DNA of 64,000 bases from the NCBI RefSeq assembly GCF_943181435.1, contig NZ_OW969598.1, forward strand, positions 1,178,001 to 1,242,000, written 5' to 3'. Shown here piece after piece: positions 9,801-18,081 of the stretch. Below the pieces are notes generated by a model. That model was given only the letters and a program-made list of their open reading frames with translations. It was not told where the DNA came from and did not search any database. How positions within the stretch are numbered: the first letter of the stretch is position 1; each line of letters opens with the position of its first letter. A program made the translations under genes and the position numbers. The stretch comes from Neisseria sp. Marseille-Q6792. Its GTDB lineage: Bacteria; Pseudomonadota; Gammaproteobacteria; Burkholderiales; Neisseriaceae.

Positions 9801-10496
9801 TTATTGTTGGGTGTGAACATGAGCCGGAGCAACCTGACGGGTTACGATGCTGCGGATTTTCACGTCAACACGACGGTCAGGTTCGATACATGCAATCAGA
9901 GCCTCACGTTTTTTGGCTTTAGAGGCTTTTGCACCCAGTTTGGCAACTTCGGCTTCACAAACTTGAGTCATTTGCGCTTGAGATTCGCCCAAGCCGACAG
10001 CAGAAGTTTTAGAGGCAGGCACACCGTTGCTGACCAAGTAGTTTGCCACTACGTTGGCGCGACGCTCGGACAGGGCCTGGTTGTATTTTTCAGAACCCAT
10101 AAAGTCGGTATGACCTTCAACACGTACGGATTGTACGTTGGTTTGACCCAAGCGTTGGGCCAATACTTTCAGGTTGTCTTGGGCTTCGGCACGCAGTACG
10201 TCTTTGTCGAAACCGAACAGGGTTTTGGCAGACAGAGAAACGGTTTCGTCAACATATTGCGGGGCCTGCTCTACAACAGCAACAGGAGCCGGTTCAACTG
10301 CATCGCCACACTCTACGCGACCTTGTGTTGCTTTGTCGAAGTAGGTGTTTTTCCAGCATTCGCCGTAGTTGTTGCGTACGACTTCTTGTGATTGGCCGCT
10401 CACGGTATAACCGTGGATATGAGCTTCGCTCGCCACAGCAGTGCCGGAAGCGAGCAATGCAACGAATAATGCGCTTAATTTCAGCTGTTTGGTCAT
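9801..10496 (-). CDS. rmpM: RmpM (class 4 / protein III) OmpA-like outer membrane protein
   Basis: A 231-residue protein with signal peptide (residues 1-22, [20 protein letters not shown] then VAS). A short N-terminal region holds a Cys pair (GECWKN and RVECGD), then a Pro/Val linker. The OmpA C-terminal peptidoglycan-binding domain follows ([27 protein letters not shown], ending [10 protein letters not shown]). RmpM binds peptidoglycan and stabilises porin and TonB-receptor oligomers. The linker looks shorter than the repeated Pro-Glu linker I recall from meningococcus and gonococcus. A second Cys pair (VCEAEV and IACIEP) lies in the C-terminal domain. A strong sigma-70 promoter lies about 100 bases upstream. 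Confidence 0.95.
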   Translation of the reverse strand: MTKQLKLSALFVALLASGTAVASEAHIHGYTVSGQSQEVVRNNYGECWKNTYFDKATQGRVECGDAVEPAPVAVVEQAPQYVDETVSLSAKTLFGFDKDVLRAEAQDNLKVLAQRLGQTNVQSVRVEGHTDFMGSEKYNQALSERRANVVANYLVSNGVPASKTSAVGLGESQAQMTQVCEAEVAKLGAKASKAKKREALIACIEPDRRVDVKIRSIVTRQVAPAHVHTQQ

Positions 10497-10602
10497 TTTA
10501 TTCCCTCATTAAATTTGTACAGCAGATACAGGAGCAACTGCTGAATTGCCAACATACAGGCCGCTGTAGAAACATGGCGGCAAATCGGATATTTCAGTCT
10601 CC

Positions 10603-10632
10603 ACTATAAAGAAGCAGGGGGCGGACTGTCAA
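10603..10632 (-). promoter_or_regulatory. rmpM: Probable sigma-70 promoter of rmpM
   Basis: Read on the minus strand: TTGACA, an 18-base spacer, then TATAGT. The -35 matches consensus and the -10 differs at one base. Transcription would start near 10596, giving a leader of about 100 bases. Between rmpM and cysB (10497-10859) I see no gene. Confidence 0.75.
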
Positions 10633-10859
10633 TACTCAACGCCTGAAAACAACCGTAAAACAGCCTGTTTCCTGATAGTCTATCATGCCGAAAAATCAAT
10701 TCCGTGTCATTACTTTAGGGGGATTTTTTCCATATCGCACGATTGCCGTTGTACAAAAACAACAAACACAACGGCAAAGCCCCATACCGTACCGGCAAGA
10801 AAATATGATAAATTATAAACAATGTTCAGCTACCCGACACAGACCGACACCGACCCGCC

Positions 10860-11810
10860 ATGAAATTACAGCAATTAAAATACGCCTTAGAAGTTTACCG
10901 GCACAATCTGAATGTTTCCGAAGCAGCCGAAGCCTTATTCACATCACAACCCGGCATCTCCAAACAAATCAAATTGTTGGAAGAAGAAATCGGCATTCAG
11001 ATTTTTATCCGCAGCGGCAAGCGCGTGGTTTCCGTCTCGCAGCCGGGCAAGGCGGTTTTAGATATTGCTGAACGTATTTTGCGCGATGTTCAGAACATTA
11101 AAAATATCGGCAGCGAGTTTACCGGACACGACAGCGGTTCGCTGACGGTAGCCACAACACATACTCAGGCGCGTTATGCCCTGCCCTTGATTGTTGCCGA
11201 TTTTGTGAAACGCTATCCGAAAGTCAACCTGACCATCAAACAGGGAAGCCCTACCGCCATCGCACGTATGGTTACCTCAGGCGAGGCGGACTTGGCGATT
11301 GTTACGGAACGGATAGACGACCACCCCGAATTGGGAAGACTTTCCTGCTACGACTGGACTCATGCGGTTATCGTACCGAACGACCACCCCTTGCTCGAAT
11401 GCAGAAACCCCCTCCGCATTGAAGATTTGGCAAGATTTCCACTAATTACTTATGAATTTGCGTTCAACACGGGCAGCAGCATTGCACGGGCATTCGCCAA
11501 AGCTCGTTTGGAACAACCCGATGTCGCATTGGCTGCAGCAGATACGGACGTATTAAAAACTTACGTACGCTTGGGTTTGGGCGTGGGATTGATGGCAAAG
11601 ATGGCCTACAACCCGGATACGGATGACGATTTGCAGCTTGTGGATGCGGCACACCTGTTCGAGCCGTCGCCGACGTGGATTGCTTTGCGCAGCGATACTT
11701 ATTTGCGCGGATATGCCTACGACTTTATCCAAGCGTTTGCGCCGCACCTGACGCGCGAGAAGGTGGACAGGATTCTGTACACGCCCATCAGCGAGGATTT
11801 TTCGATTTAG
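10860..11810 (+). CDS. cysB: LysR-type transcriptional regulator CysB
   Basis: A 316-residue LysR-family regulator. The N-terminal winged helix-turn-helix (residues 1-60) begins MKLQQLKYALEVYRHNLNVS and includes EALFTSQPGISKQIKLLE. The effector domain has the CysB-specific features TTHTQARYALP and IKQGSPTAIARMV, where CysB binds N-acetylserine/O-acetylserine or sulfate. It should activate cysteine biosynthesis genes when sulfur is limiting. It stands alone, convergent with fnr. No CysB target gene is inside the window. The resemblance to CysB/Cbl is stronger than to other LysR groups; CysB and Cbl are hard to separate here. Confidence 0.9.
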   Translation: MKLQQLKYALEVYRHNLNVSEAAEALFTSQPGISKQIKLLEEEIGIQIFIRSGKRVVSVSQPGKAVLDIAERILRDVQNIKNIGSEFTGHDSGSLTVATTHTQARYALPLIVADFVKRYPKVNLTIKQGSPTAIARMVTSGEADLAIVTERIDDHPELGRLSCYDWTHAVIVPNDHPLLECRNPLRIEDLARFPLITYEFAFNTGSSIARAFAKARLEQPDVALAAADTDVLKTYVRLGLGVGLMAKMAYNPDTDDDLQLVDAAHLFEPSPTWIALRSDTYLRGYAYDFIQAFAPHLTREKVDRILYTPISEDFSI

Positions 11811-11855
11811 GCGGTTGCCGGTTTTCAGACGGCATTTTGCGGCAGATAAAACAAA

Positions 11856-11887
11856 CAGGGCAGATGTTTTCTTCTGCCCTGTGTTTA
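11856..11887. terminator. Hairpin terminator between cysB and fnr
   Basis: CAGGGCAGA and TCTGCCCTG flank a short loop and are followed by TGTTTATT. It lies in the convergent gap between cysB and fnr, with single DUS copies on both sides (near 11824 and 11894). Confidence 0.8.
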
Positions 11888-11922
11888 TTGAGAATGCCGT
11901 CTGAAATGTTCGTACAGGTTAA

Positions 11923-12657
11923 TCAAATGGCGTGCGAGCAGCCGGACACCATTTTTTTCAACACCTGCAGATTGAGGATTTTGATGTGCTTGTGTTCGAC
12001 GGAAATCAACCCTTCCTGATGAAATTTGGATAATGTGCGGCTGACGGTTTCAAGTTTCAGCCCGAGATAACTGCCGATTTCTTCACGAGACATGCGCAGG
12101 ATGAAATCGTTGGCAGCAAAACCGCGGGAATAAAGGCGTTGGGAGAGATTTAACAGAAAGGCGGCAATCCTCTCTTCTGCACGCATATTGCCCAAAAGCA
12201 ACATCACGCCCTGATCACGCACAATTTCGCGGCTCATCATGCGGAAAAAGTGGGTACGCAGGCTTGGGATATTCTGACCGAGCTCTTCGATATGGGTAAA
12301 CGGCAGTTCGCACACTTCGCTGTCTTCCAAGGCGACCGCGTCGCAACTGTGCACATGGGCACAGATGCCGTCCATGCCGATGAGTTCGCCCGACATAAAA
12401 AAACCCGTTACCTGATCACGTCCGTCCTGACTGGCGACGGTTGTCTTGAAGAAGCCTGCACGGATGGCAAAGAGCGAAGTAAAGGCTTCGCCGGCACGGA
12501 ACAGGTATTCGCCTTTTTTCAGGCGGCGGCTTTGGCGGATAACGGCATCGAGTTGGGTAAACTCGTTGGGCAGTAATCCGACAGGCAGACAGAGTTCCCG
12601 CAGGGAACAGGAAGAACACAGCGTTTTCATCTGATGTGTAGTATTATGCGAAGTCAT
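11923..12657 (-). CDS. fnr: Fumarate/nitrate reduction regulator FNR
   Basis: A 244-residue Crp/Fnr-family protein. The N-terminal cysteine cluster CSSCSLRELC matches the C-X2-C-X5-C pattern that, with a fourth Cys near residue 115 (GICAHVHSCD), ligates the oxygen-sensing 4Fe-4S cluster. A cyclic-nucleotide-binding-like beta roll and a dimer helix (LPFTHIEELGQNIPSLRTHF) follow. The C-terminal helix-turn-helix has the FNR recognition sequence SREEIGSYLGLKLETVSRTL. Under anaerobiosis the dimer binds TTGAT-N4-ATCAA sites; one such site lies in the shared upstream region with hemN, so fnr may regulate itself and hemN. Confidence 0.95.
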   Translation of the reverse strand: MTSHNTTHQMKTLCSSCSLRELCLPVGLLPNEFTQLDAVIRQSRRLKKGEYLFRAGEAFTSLFAIRAGFFKTTVASQDGRDQVTGFFMSGELIGMDGICAHVHSCDAVALEDSEVCELPFTHIEELGQNIPSLRTHFFRMMSREIVRDQGVMLLLGNMRAEERIAAFLLNLSQRLYSRGFAANDFILRMSREEIGSYLGLKLETVSRTLSKFHQEGLISVEHKHIKILNLQVLKKMVSGCSHAI

Positions 12658-12702
12658 ACCGTACCTTTTTGTGCGCTTTGCCCCATCATGATTATGTGTT
12701 TA

Positions 12703-12716
12703 TTGACACATATCAA
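12703..12716. promoter_or_regulatory. FNR box between fnr and hemN
   Basis: TTGACACATATCAA matches the FNR consensus TTGAT-N4-ATCAA at nine of ten fixed bases. It lies 46 bases before the fnr start and about 76 bases before hemN, so it could activate hemN and repress or autoregulate fnr. The direction of control is inference. Confidence 0.8.
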
Positions 12717-12791
12717 GACAGGTTTATCATACTGCGGCATTCTACCAAACTATCCAAAATTTGACTAACATCATAAAATTGAACACGCACC

Positions 12792-14210
12792 ATGAAAATT
12801 ATACAGATACAGAACAATCACAATGCCAATAACCGTCCTGAGTTTGACCGCGAGCTGATTGCCAGCCTGCCGTCCAGCGGTCCGCGCTACACCTCCTACC
12901 CTACTGCAGACCGTTTCCATGACGGCTTCCGAGAAGGGGAGTACATCAAAGCTTTACATTTACGCAGTACGGGAATGTTAAATAAACCGCTCTCCCTTTA
13001 CATTCACATCCCCTTTTGCAATACCATCTGCTACTACTGCGGCTGCAATAAAATCATTACCAAAGACAAGAGCCGCGCCGATGCCTATATCGAATACCTT
13101 GAAAAAGAAATGGAACTGCTCGCTCCACATCTGAACGGACGGCACCAGCTTGCCCAACTGCACTTCGGCGGCGGTACGCCAACCTTCTTAAGCGACGATC
13201 AAATCGAACGTGTTTTCCGCATGATCCGCAAACATTTCGAGTTAATCCCCACCGGCGAATATTCCATCGAAATTGACCCGCGCAAAGTCAGTCGGGATAC
13301 CGTCCTCATGCTCGGCAGACTCGGTTTCAACCGTATGAGTGTCGGCATTCAGGATTTCGACCCCAAAGTGCAGGCGGCGGTCAACCGCATCCAAAGTTAC
13401 GAAGAAACCAAAGAAGTCATCGATGCCGCCCGTGAAGCAGGGTTTAAATCCGTCAGCGTCGATTTGATTTACGGCCTGCCGCATCAGACTTCCGAAAGCA
13501 TTAAAACCACCATCGATACCGTTTTGTCGCTTGATCCCGACCGCCTCGCCCTTTATCACTACGCCCACCTGCCGCATGTTTTCAAACCGCAACGCCGCAT
13601 CGATACCGCCGCCGTTCCCGACAGCGAGGAAAAACTCGATATGCTGCAATACTGCGTCCAAACCCTGACCGAACGCGGCTACGTCTTCATCGGCATGGAT
13701 CATTTCGCCAAACCGGACGACGAATTGTCTGTCGCCCTCGAAGAAGGGTTGCTGCAACGCAATTTCCAAGGTTATTCGACCTATGCGGATTGCGACCTGG
13801 TTGCCATCGGTGTGTCGTCCATCGGTAAAATCGGCAACACCTACTCTCAAAACGAACGAGACATCGATGCCTACTATGCCGCCATCGATGAAGGCAGACT
13901 GCCCATCATGCGCGGCTACCAGCTGAATCAGGATGACATCCTGCGCCGCAGCATCATTCAGGATTTGATGTGCCGTTTCGCGCTCGACTACCGTGTTTAC
14001 GAAGACATATTCGGTATCCCGTTCGACCGTTACTTCCAAGACGAACTCGCCGATCTAGAAAAACTTGCAGGCTTGGGGCTCATCAACCTGAACAAGCAGA
14101 AACTGACTGTTACCCCGAAGGGACGCTTCCTCATCCGCAACATCGCTATGGTGTTCGACTACCACTTGCGCCATAAAGAAACCAGGGCGAAATACTCACA
14201 AACCATCTGA
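12792..14210 (+). CDS. hemN: Oxygen-independent coproporphyrinogen III dehydrogenase HemN
   Basis: A 472-residue radical-SAM enzyme that decarboxylates coproporphyrinogen III to protoporphyrinogen IX without oxygen. The cluster-binding motif CNTICYYCGCNK (C-X3-C-X2-C plus the extra HemN Cys) lies near residues 76-87, after the YTSYPTADRFHDGF substrate-binding N-terminus. Further family marks are LHFGGGTPTFL, IEIDPR, NRMSVGIQDFD and the C-terminal HemN domain (RLPIMRGYQLNQDDILRR). The length fits true HemN (about 460) and not the shorter HemW paralogues. It is divergent from fnr with an FNR box between, consistent with anaerobic haem synthesis. Confidence 0.96.
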   Translation: MKIIQIQNNHNANNRPEFDRELIASLPSSGPRYTSYPTADRFHDGFREGEYIKALHLRSTGMLNKPLSLYIHIPFCNTICYYCGCNKIITKDKSRADAYIEYLEKEMELLAPHLNGRHQLAQLHFGGGTPTFLSDDQIERVFRMIRKHFELIPTGEYSIEIDPRKVSRDTVLMLGRLGFNRMSVGIQDFDPKVQAAVNRIQSYEETKEVIDAAREAGFKSVSVDLIYGLPHQTSESIKTTIDTVLSLDPDRLALYHYAHLPHVFKPQRRIDTAAVPDSEEKLDMLQYCVQTLTERGYVFIGMDHFAKPDDELSVALEEGLLQRNFQGYSTYADCDLVAIGVSSIGKIGNTYSQNERDIDAYYAAIDEGRLPIMRGYQLNQDDILRRSIIQDLMCRFALDYRVYEDIFGIPFDRYFQDELADLEKLAGLGLINLNKQKLTVTPKGRFLIRNIAMVFDYHLRHKETRAKYSQTI

Positions 14211-14228
14211 CTGTATTTCAAATATACG

Positions 14229-14271
14229 GATGCCGTCTGAAAGAAGTTCAGACGGCATTTTATTTTTTACA
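14229..14271. terminator. DUS inverted-repeat terminator after hemN
   Basis: ATGCCGTCTGAA, a 6-base loop, TTCAGACGGCAT, then TTTTATTTTTT. It is placed 20 bases after the hemN stop. Confidence 0.85.
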
Positions 14272-14336
14272 ACCTGTTTTCCGGAATATCAATGCCTTCT
14301 CATAACGATACAGCAGCCTGCTCCCTGCCTGACATA

Positions 14337-14492
14337 TATAGTGGATTAACAAAAATCAGGACAAGGCGACGAAGCCGCAGACAGTACAGATAGTACGGAA
14401 CCGATTCACTTGGTGCTTGAGCACCTTAGAGAATCGTTCTCTTTGAGCTAAGGCGAGGCAACGCCGTACTGGTTTAAAGTTAATCCACTATA
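14337..14492. repeat. Correia repeat enclosed element (CREE), full-length 156 bp form
   Basis: Bounded by TATAGTGGATTAA at the left and the inverse TTAATCCACTATA at the right, ending in the TA typical of target duplication. The length (156 bp) and the internal AT-rich segment with TTGGTGCTTGAGCACC are those of the long class said to carry an IHF site. It lies between the hemN and pit terminators and interrupts no gene. Confidence 0.93.
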
Positions 14493-14528
14493 AACCCATA
14501 TTCCCGCCAAACCGGACTTGCAAACAAA

Positions 14529-14560
14529 AATGCCGTCTGAAGGAAGTTCAGACGGCATAA
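14529..14560. terminator. DUS inverted-repeat terminator of the pit gene
   Basis: Facing DUS copies separated by a few bases, directly after the stop of the minus-strand phosphate transporter at 14572. Confidence 0.85.
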
Positions 14561-14571
14561 CCGTTTAACAA

Positions 14572-16146
14572 TCAGAATACTGCCTGTAGAACCAAGTAGC
14601 AGGCAACCGACAATACAGCGGCTGCAGGCAGGGTAATGACCCAAGCCAGGCCGATGGGCTTCATCAGTTTCCAATTGGCATTACGGTTGACCAGACCGAT
14701 ACCGAGTACCGCACCGACCAAGATATGCGTACTGGAAACAGGCAGCCCCATCAGCGACGCACCCATCACAACGGAGGCGGCGGACAGTTCGGCGGTAAAT
14801 CCCGAAGCAGGATGCATTTCAGCCAAACTCGTACCGACGGTTTTAATCACCTCTTTACCGACAAACCACAAACCGACAATCAGCGCGATACCGAAGGTCA
14901 GCATGGCAATCGGAGGAACGGCATTTTGCGCGGCAACACTGTTAGTCCGCAAAACATCCATAATCGCGGCAAACGGACCGATGGCGTTGGCGATATCGTT
15001 CGCCCCGTGACTGAATGCGAAACCGCATGCGGTAAAGACCTGCATCCATGAAAACATCTGAAAGGTCGATTTACCCAAATCTTTACGTTTGAGGCTTTTT
15101 GCAAAAACAAACGTACCCATCCACACCGCCGCACCTATCATAAAGATAGTCAGGAAGCTGTTGACGTTGCTCATGCCCAGATGCAGGTTTTTCAGACCCT
15201 TGAAAATCAGCATGGCAGAAATCATCATCGCGCCGAACGAAGCGATAAAGGGAACCCAAGAGTGCAACGCCTTGTAAGAATCGACATTGTTTTTACGGTT
15301 ATCGAACGCATAAAGACCACGGTAATACTCCGATTGCAACTCTTGCGGATCAAATTCGGGCTCATCGTAAATTTGTGCATCGTGCGCCATTTTAGTGGCA
15401 TATTCGACTTTTTCAGCCTCAGACAAACTCTCGAAAAACAGGCGGTGCTGTTCTTTATAGGCCTTTTTCTCCTGCTTGATGCCTTTGAGCGTACCTTCGG
15501 CCCAAGCATTGTAATCTAAGACATTTTTCTTGACACGGGAAAACAGGAAATAGGAAACCGCACCGCCCAAAACAGGCGACAGCACCCAAGATATCCCAAT
15601 TTCTCCCAATTTTCCCCACTGAATCAACGTTCCCCAGTCGGCATGTTTCATAACCGCCATACACAACGCACTGCCGACGATGCCGCCGATAATCGCGTGC
15701 GTCGTCGAAACCGGCAGGCCTTTGTGGGAAGCGAACAGCAGCCACAAAGCCGCCGCCAAGAGTGCAGACATCATGATAAATACAAACTGCATGGGCTCGA
15801 GGTTCATACCGTTCAGATCGACGATACCTTTGCGTATAGTATCGGTTACCTCTCCACCCGCGATGACCGCACCGCTGACCTCAAATACCGCGGCAATCAG
15901 CAAAGCCTGCGGGATCGTCAGCGTCCCAGACCCGACGCTGGTACCGAAAGAGTTGGCAATATCGTTGCCGCCGACATTAAACGCCATGAACACGCCGAAC
16001 ATGGTGGCAATAATGAAAAGCACGCTGTTATTGTAGTGGGTATAACCCAAACCCCAATAGATAAAATAGCCGACCATGCCGACCAGCATGGCGGCAAAGA
16101 CAGCGTTAATCAGTTTCAAGTTCGCACTCATTTGAGTTTGAGCCAT
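14572..16146 (-). CDS. pit: Inorganic phosphate transporter, PiT family
   Basis: A 524-residue polytopic membrane protein. It carries the duplicated PiT signature: GGNDIANSFGTSVGSGTLT near residues 60-80 and SHGANDIANAIGPFAAI near 385-400. Each half also has a VSTTH or VSSTH motif (GLPVSTTHAIIGG and GLPVSSTHILVGA). A long cytoplasmic loop (residues about 220-310, charged) separates the halves. PiT proteins import metal-phosphate driven by the proton or sodium gradient. The ATG at 16146 is chosen because AAGGA lies 8 bases upstream; an earlier ATG at 16167 has none. No phoU-like partner gene lies next to it. Confidence 0.93.
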   Translation of the reverse strand: MAQTQMSANLKLINAVFAAMLVGMVGYFIYWGLGYTHYNNSVLFIIATMFGVFMAFNVGGNDIANSFGTSVGSGTLTIPQALLIAAVFEVSGAVIAGGEVTDTIRKGIVDLNGMNLEPMQFVFIMMSALLAAALWLLFASHKGLPVSTTHAIIGGIVGSALCMAVMKHADWGTLIQWGKLGEIGISWVLSPVLGGAVSYFLFSRVKKNVLDYNAWAEGTLKGIKQEKKAYKEQHRLFFESLSEAEKVEYATKMAHDAQIYDEPEFDPQELQSEYYRGLYAFDNRKNNVDSYKALHSWVPFIASFGAMMISAMLIFKGLKNLHLGMSNVNSFLTIFMIGAAVWMGTFVFAKSLKRKDLGKSTFQMFSWMQVFTACGFAFSHGANDIANAIGPFAAIMDVLRTNSVAAQNAVPPIAMLTFGIALIVGLWFVGKEVIKTVGTSLAEMHPASGFTAELSAASVVMGASLMGLPVSSTHILVGAVLGIGLVNRNANWKLMKPIGLAWVITLPAAAVLSVACYLVLQAVF

Positions 16147-16298
16147 GGAAGATTCCTTAGTGAACACAGAAGGGTTTTCGCGGATATTGTAACCTTTTGC
16201 AATCCTTCTTGAAACATTTATTTACACTACGCCAGCAAATCGGTATACGAGCGTCAATACACGTTAAAATGGCGTTTTGCACCAGTTTGGGAGTGATG

Positions 16299-17399
16299 AT
16301 GGAAACACAGCTTTACATCGGCATCATGTCGGGAACAAGCATGGACGGAGCGGATGCCGTACTGATACGTATGGACGGCGGGAAATGGCTGGGCGCGGAG
16401 GGACACGCCTTTATACCCTACCCTGACCGGTTGCGCCGCAAATTGCTGGATTTACAGGACACAGGCGCAGACGAACTGCACCGCAGCAGGATGTTGTCGC
16501 AAGAACTCAGCCGCCTGTATGCACAAACCGTCGCCGAACTGCTGTGCAGTCAAAACCTTGCGCCGTACGACATTACTGCTGTCGGCTGCCACGGTCAAAC
16601 CGTCCGACACGCGCCGGAACACGGTTACAGCGTACAGCTTGCCGATTTGCCGCTACTGGCGGAACTGACTCAGATTTTTACCGTCGGCGACTTCCGCAGC
16701 CGCGACCTTGCGGCCGGCGGACAAGGTGCGCCGCTCGTCCCCGCCTTTCACGAAGCCCTGTTCCACGACGACAAAGAAACACGTGTGGTACTGAACATCG
16801 GCGGGATTGCCAACATCAGCGTACTCCCCCCCGACGCACCCGCCTTCGGCTTCGACACAGGGCCGGGCAATATGCTGATGGACGCATGGACGCAGGCACA
16901 CTGGCAGCTGCCTTACGACAAAAACGGTGAAAAAGCGGCACAAGGCAACATATTGCCGCAACTGCTCGACAGGCTGCTCGCCCACCCGTATTTCTCACAA
17001 CCCCACCCCAAAAGCACGGGGCGCGAACTGTTTGCCCTAAATTGGCTCGAAACCTACCTTGGCGGCGGCGAAAACCGATACGACGTATTACGGACGCTTT
17101 CCCGTTTTACCGCGCAAACCGTTTTCGACGCCGTCTCACACGCAGCGGCAGATGCCCGTCAAATGTATATTTGCGGCGGCGGCATCCGCAATCCTGTTTT
17201 AATGGCAGATTTGGCAGAATGTTTCGGCACACGCGTTTCCTTACACAGCACCGCCGACCTGAATCTCGATCCGCAATGGGTGGAGGCGGCCGCATTTGCG
17301 TGGTTGGCGGCGTGTTGGGTCAACCGCATTCCGGGCAACCCCCGCCATGCGACCGGCGCATCCAAACCGTGTATTCTGGGCGCGGGATATTATTATTGA
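16299..17399 (+). CDS. anmK: Anhydro-N-acetylmuramic acid kinase AnmK
   Basis: A 366-residue sugar kinase that hydrolyses and phosphorylates 1,6-anhydro-MurNAc to MurNAc-6-phosphate during peptidoglycan recycling. The N-terminal phosphate loop is GIMSGTSMDGADAVLIRMDG. Other family marks are VGCHGQTVRH, VLNIGGIANIS, DTGPGNMLMDAW and CGGGIRNPVLM. GGGAG precedes two adjacent ATGs at 16296 and 16299; either could be used. The frame is open further upstream but does not resemble the family. AmpG, the importer of its precursor, is encoded about 12 kb away in the same window. Confidence 0.95.
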   Translation: METQLYIGIMSGTSMDGADAVLIRMDGGKWLGAEGHAFIPYPDRLRRKLLDLQDTGADELHRSRMLSQELSRLYAQTVAELLCSQNLAPYDITAVGCHGQTVRHAPEHGYSVQLADLPLLAELTQIFTVGDFRSRDLAAGGQGAPLVPAFHEALFHDDKETRVVLNIGGIANISVLPPDAPAFGFDTGPGNMLMDAWTQAHWQLPYDKNGEKAAQGNILPQLLDRLLAHPYFSQPHPKSTGRELFALNWLETYLGGGENRYDVLRTLSRFTAQTVFDAVSHAAADARQMYICGGGIRNPVLMADLAECFGTRVSLHSTADLNLDPQWVEAAAFAWLAACWVNRIPGNPRHATGASKPCILGAGYYY

Positions 17400-17405
17400 G
17401 CGCAA

Positions 17406-17447
17406 ATGCCGTCTGAAAGACCGTCCTGCCGTTCAGACGGCATTTTT
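17406..17447. terminator. DUS inverted-repeat terminator after anmK
   Basis: Facing DUS copies followed by TTTTT seven bases after the anmK stop. The maf-type accessory DNA begins immediately behind it. Confidence 0.85.
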
Positions 17448-17572
17448 GATACAAAGCAGGTAACCAAAGGAGCGTTTGACGGAAAAGGAGAAACTAAAAT
17501 AAAGGATTACACTTGGCATCATCAAGATACCGGATGTATCGGCTGGAAAGCGATGAACACAAGAAGATAATT
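17448..17572 (+). pseudogene. Remnant of a WHH-type nuclease toxin C-terminus
   Basis: There is no start codon. The frame beginning right after the DUS reads DTKQVTKGAFDGKGETKIKD then YTWHHQDTG, the core of the HNH/WHH nuclease tips found on polymorphic toxins. It hits a stop near 17568 in that frame, and after DTG a neighbouring frame continues RMYRLESDEHKK, so a frameshift and truncation are likely. It precedes the immunity-type gene at 17573 in the normal toxin-then-immunity order. Assignment rests on the short WHH motif and context. Confidence 0.55.
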
Positions 17573-17959
17573 ATGTGGAAAATTTATAAAGAAAATAGCA
17601 CCGACTTAAATTTTGCTCTAGGCAGTATATATTGCCAAGCAATCAATATTACCGAATTTAAAATGTGGGTCGAAAAAATCATAAGGGAAATGGATTTAGA
17701 TGAAATTCCAAATTATTTTTTTGATTTAACAGATCTTCAATCACTATTCCATCTAATTGATATTATAGGATTTGTTCCCGAAAATAACTTATCAAAAAAT
17801 CAGGATAATGCATTAACAGGCATTGCCTTCTTAAGGGGGATAGATGTCTATGATCCGCCTATTTCAAAAGAAAAAGCGTTAAAAGCCTTAAAAAAACATC
17901 CTGAAATTTATCAGAAGTTTCAGCATTTCTTTCCGTTTGTAGAACTGCCCCCGCTTTAA
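17573..17959 (+). CDS. Orphan immunity-type hypothetical protein
   Basis: A 128-residue, AT-rich, acidic protein beginning MWKIYKENSTDLNFALGSIY. The frame is open from a TTG at 17513, but that part overlaps the toxin remnant, so the ATG at 17573 is preferred. No signal peptide, membrane segment or cysteine motif is seen, consistent with a cytoplasmic immunity protein. I do not recognise the family. The position directly behind a decayed WHH nuclease tip and 5' of mafA suggests it neutralised that toxin (inference). Confidence 0.7.
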   Translation: MWKIYKENSTDLNFALGSIYCQAINITEFKMWVEKIIREMDLDEIPNYFFDLTDLQSLFHLIDIIGFVPENNLSKNQDNALTGIAFLRGIDVYDPPISKEKALKALKKHPEIYQKFQHFFPFVELPPL

Positions 17960-17967
17960 ATAGTCAA

Positions 17968-18010
17968 AATGCCGTCTGAAAGCCCGTTCCGCCGTTCAGA
18001 CGGCATTTTT
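17968..18010. terminator. DUS inverted-repeat terminator upstream of mafA
   Basis: Facing DUS copies with a 14-base loop, then TTTTT. It separates the orphan immunity gene from the maf promoter. Confidence 0.85.
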
Positions 18011-18020
18011 GCCTCTTTCG

Positions 18021-18049
18021 TTTACAAACCCTTAAAATCCCTTTATACT
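18021..18049 (+). promoter_or_regulatory. mafA: Probable sigma-70 promoter of mafA-mafB-mafI
   Basis: TTTACA, a 17-base spacer, TATACT, one mismatch to consensus in each hexamer. A run of nine A (18062-18070) lies in the leader before the mafA ATG; such tracts can vary in length, but no effect on the reading frame is expected. Confidence 0.7.
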
Positions 18050-18081
18050 CAAAACTCGTTCAAAAAAAAACAAACCCTGCT

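Noticed and set aside
14337..14492. CREE as a small RNA gene
   Set aside because: The ends, length and inverted repeats are those of Correia elements, and the other two copies lie in unrelated contexts.
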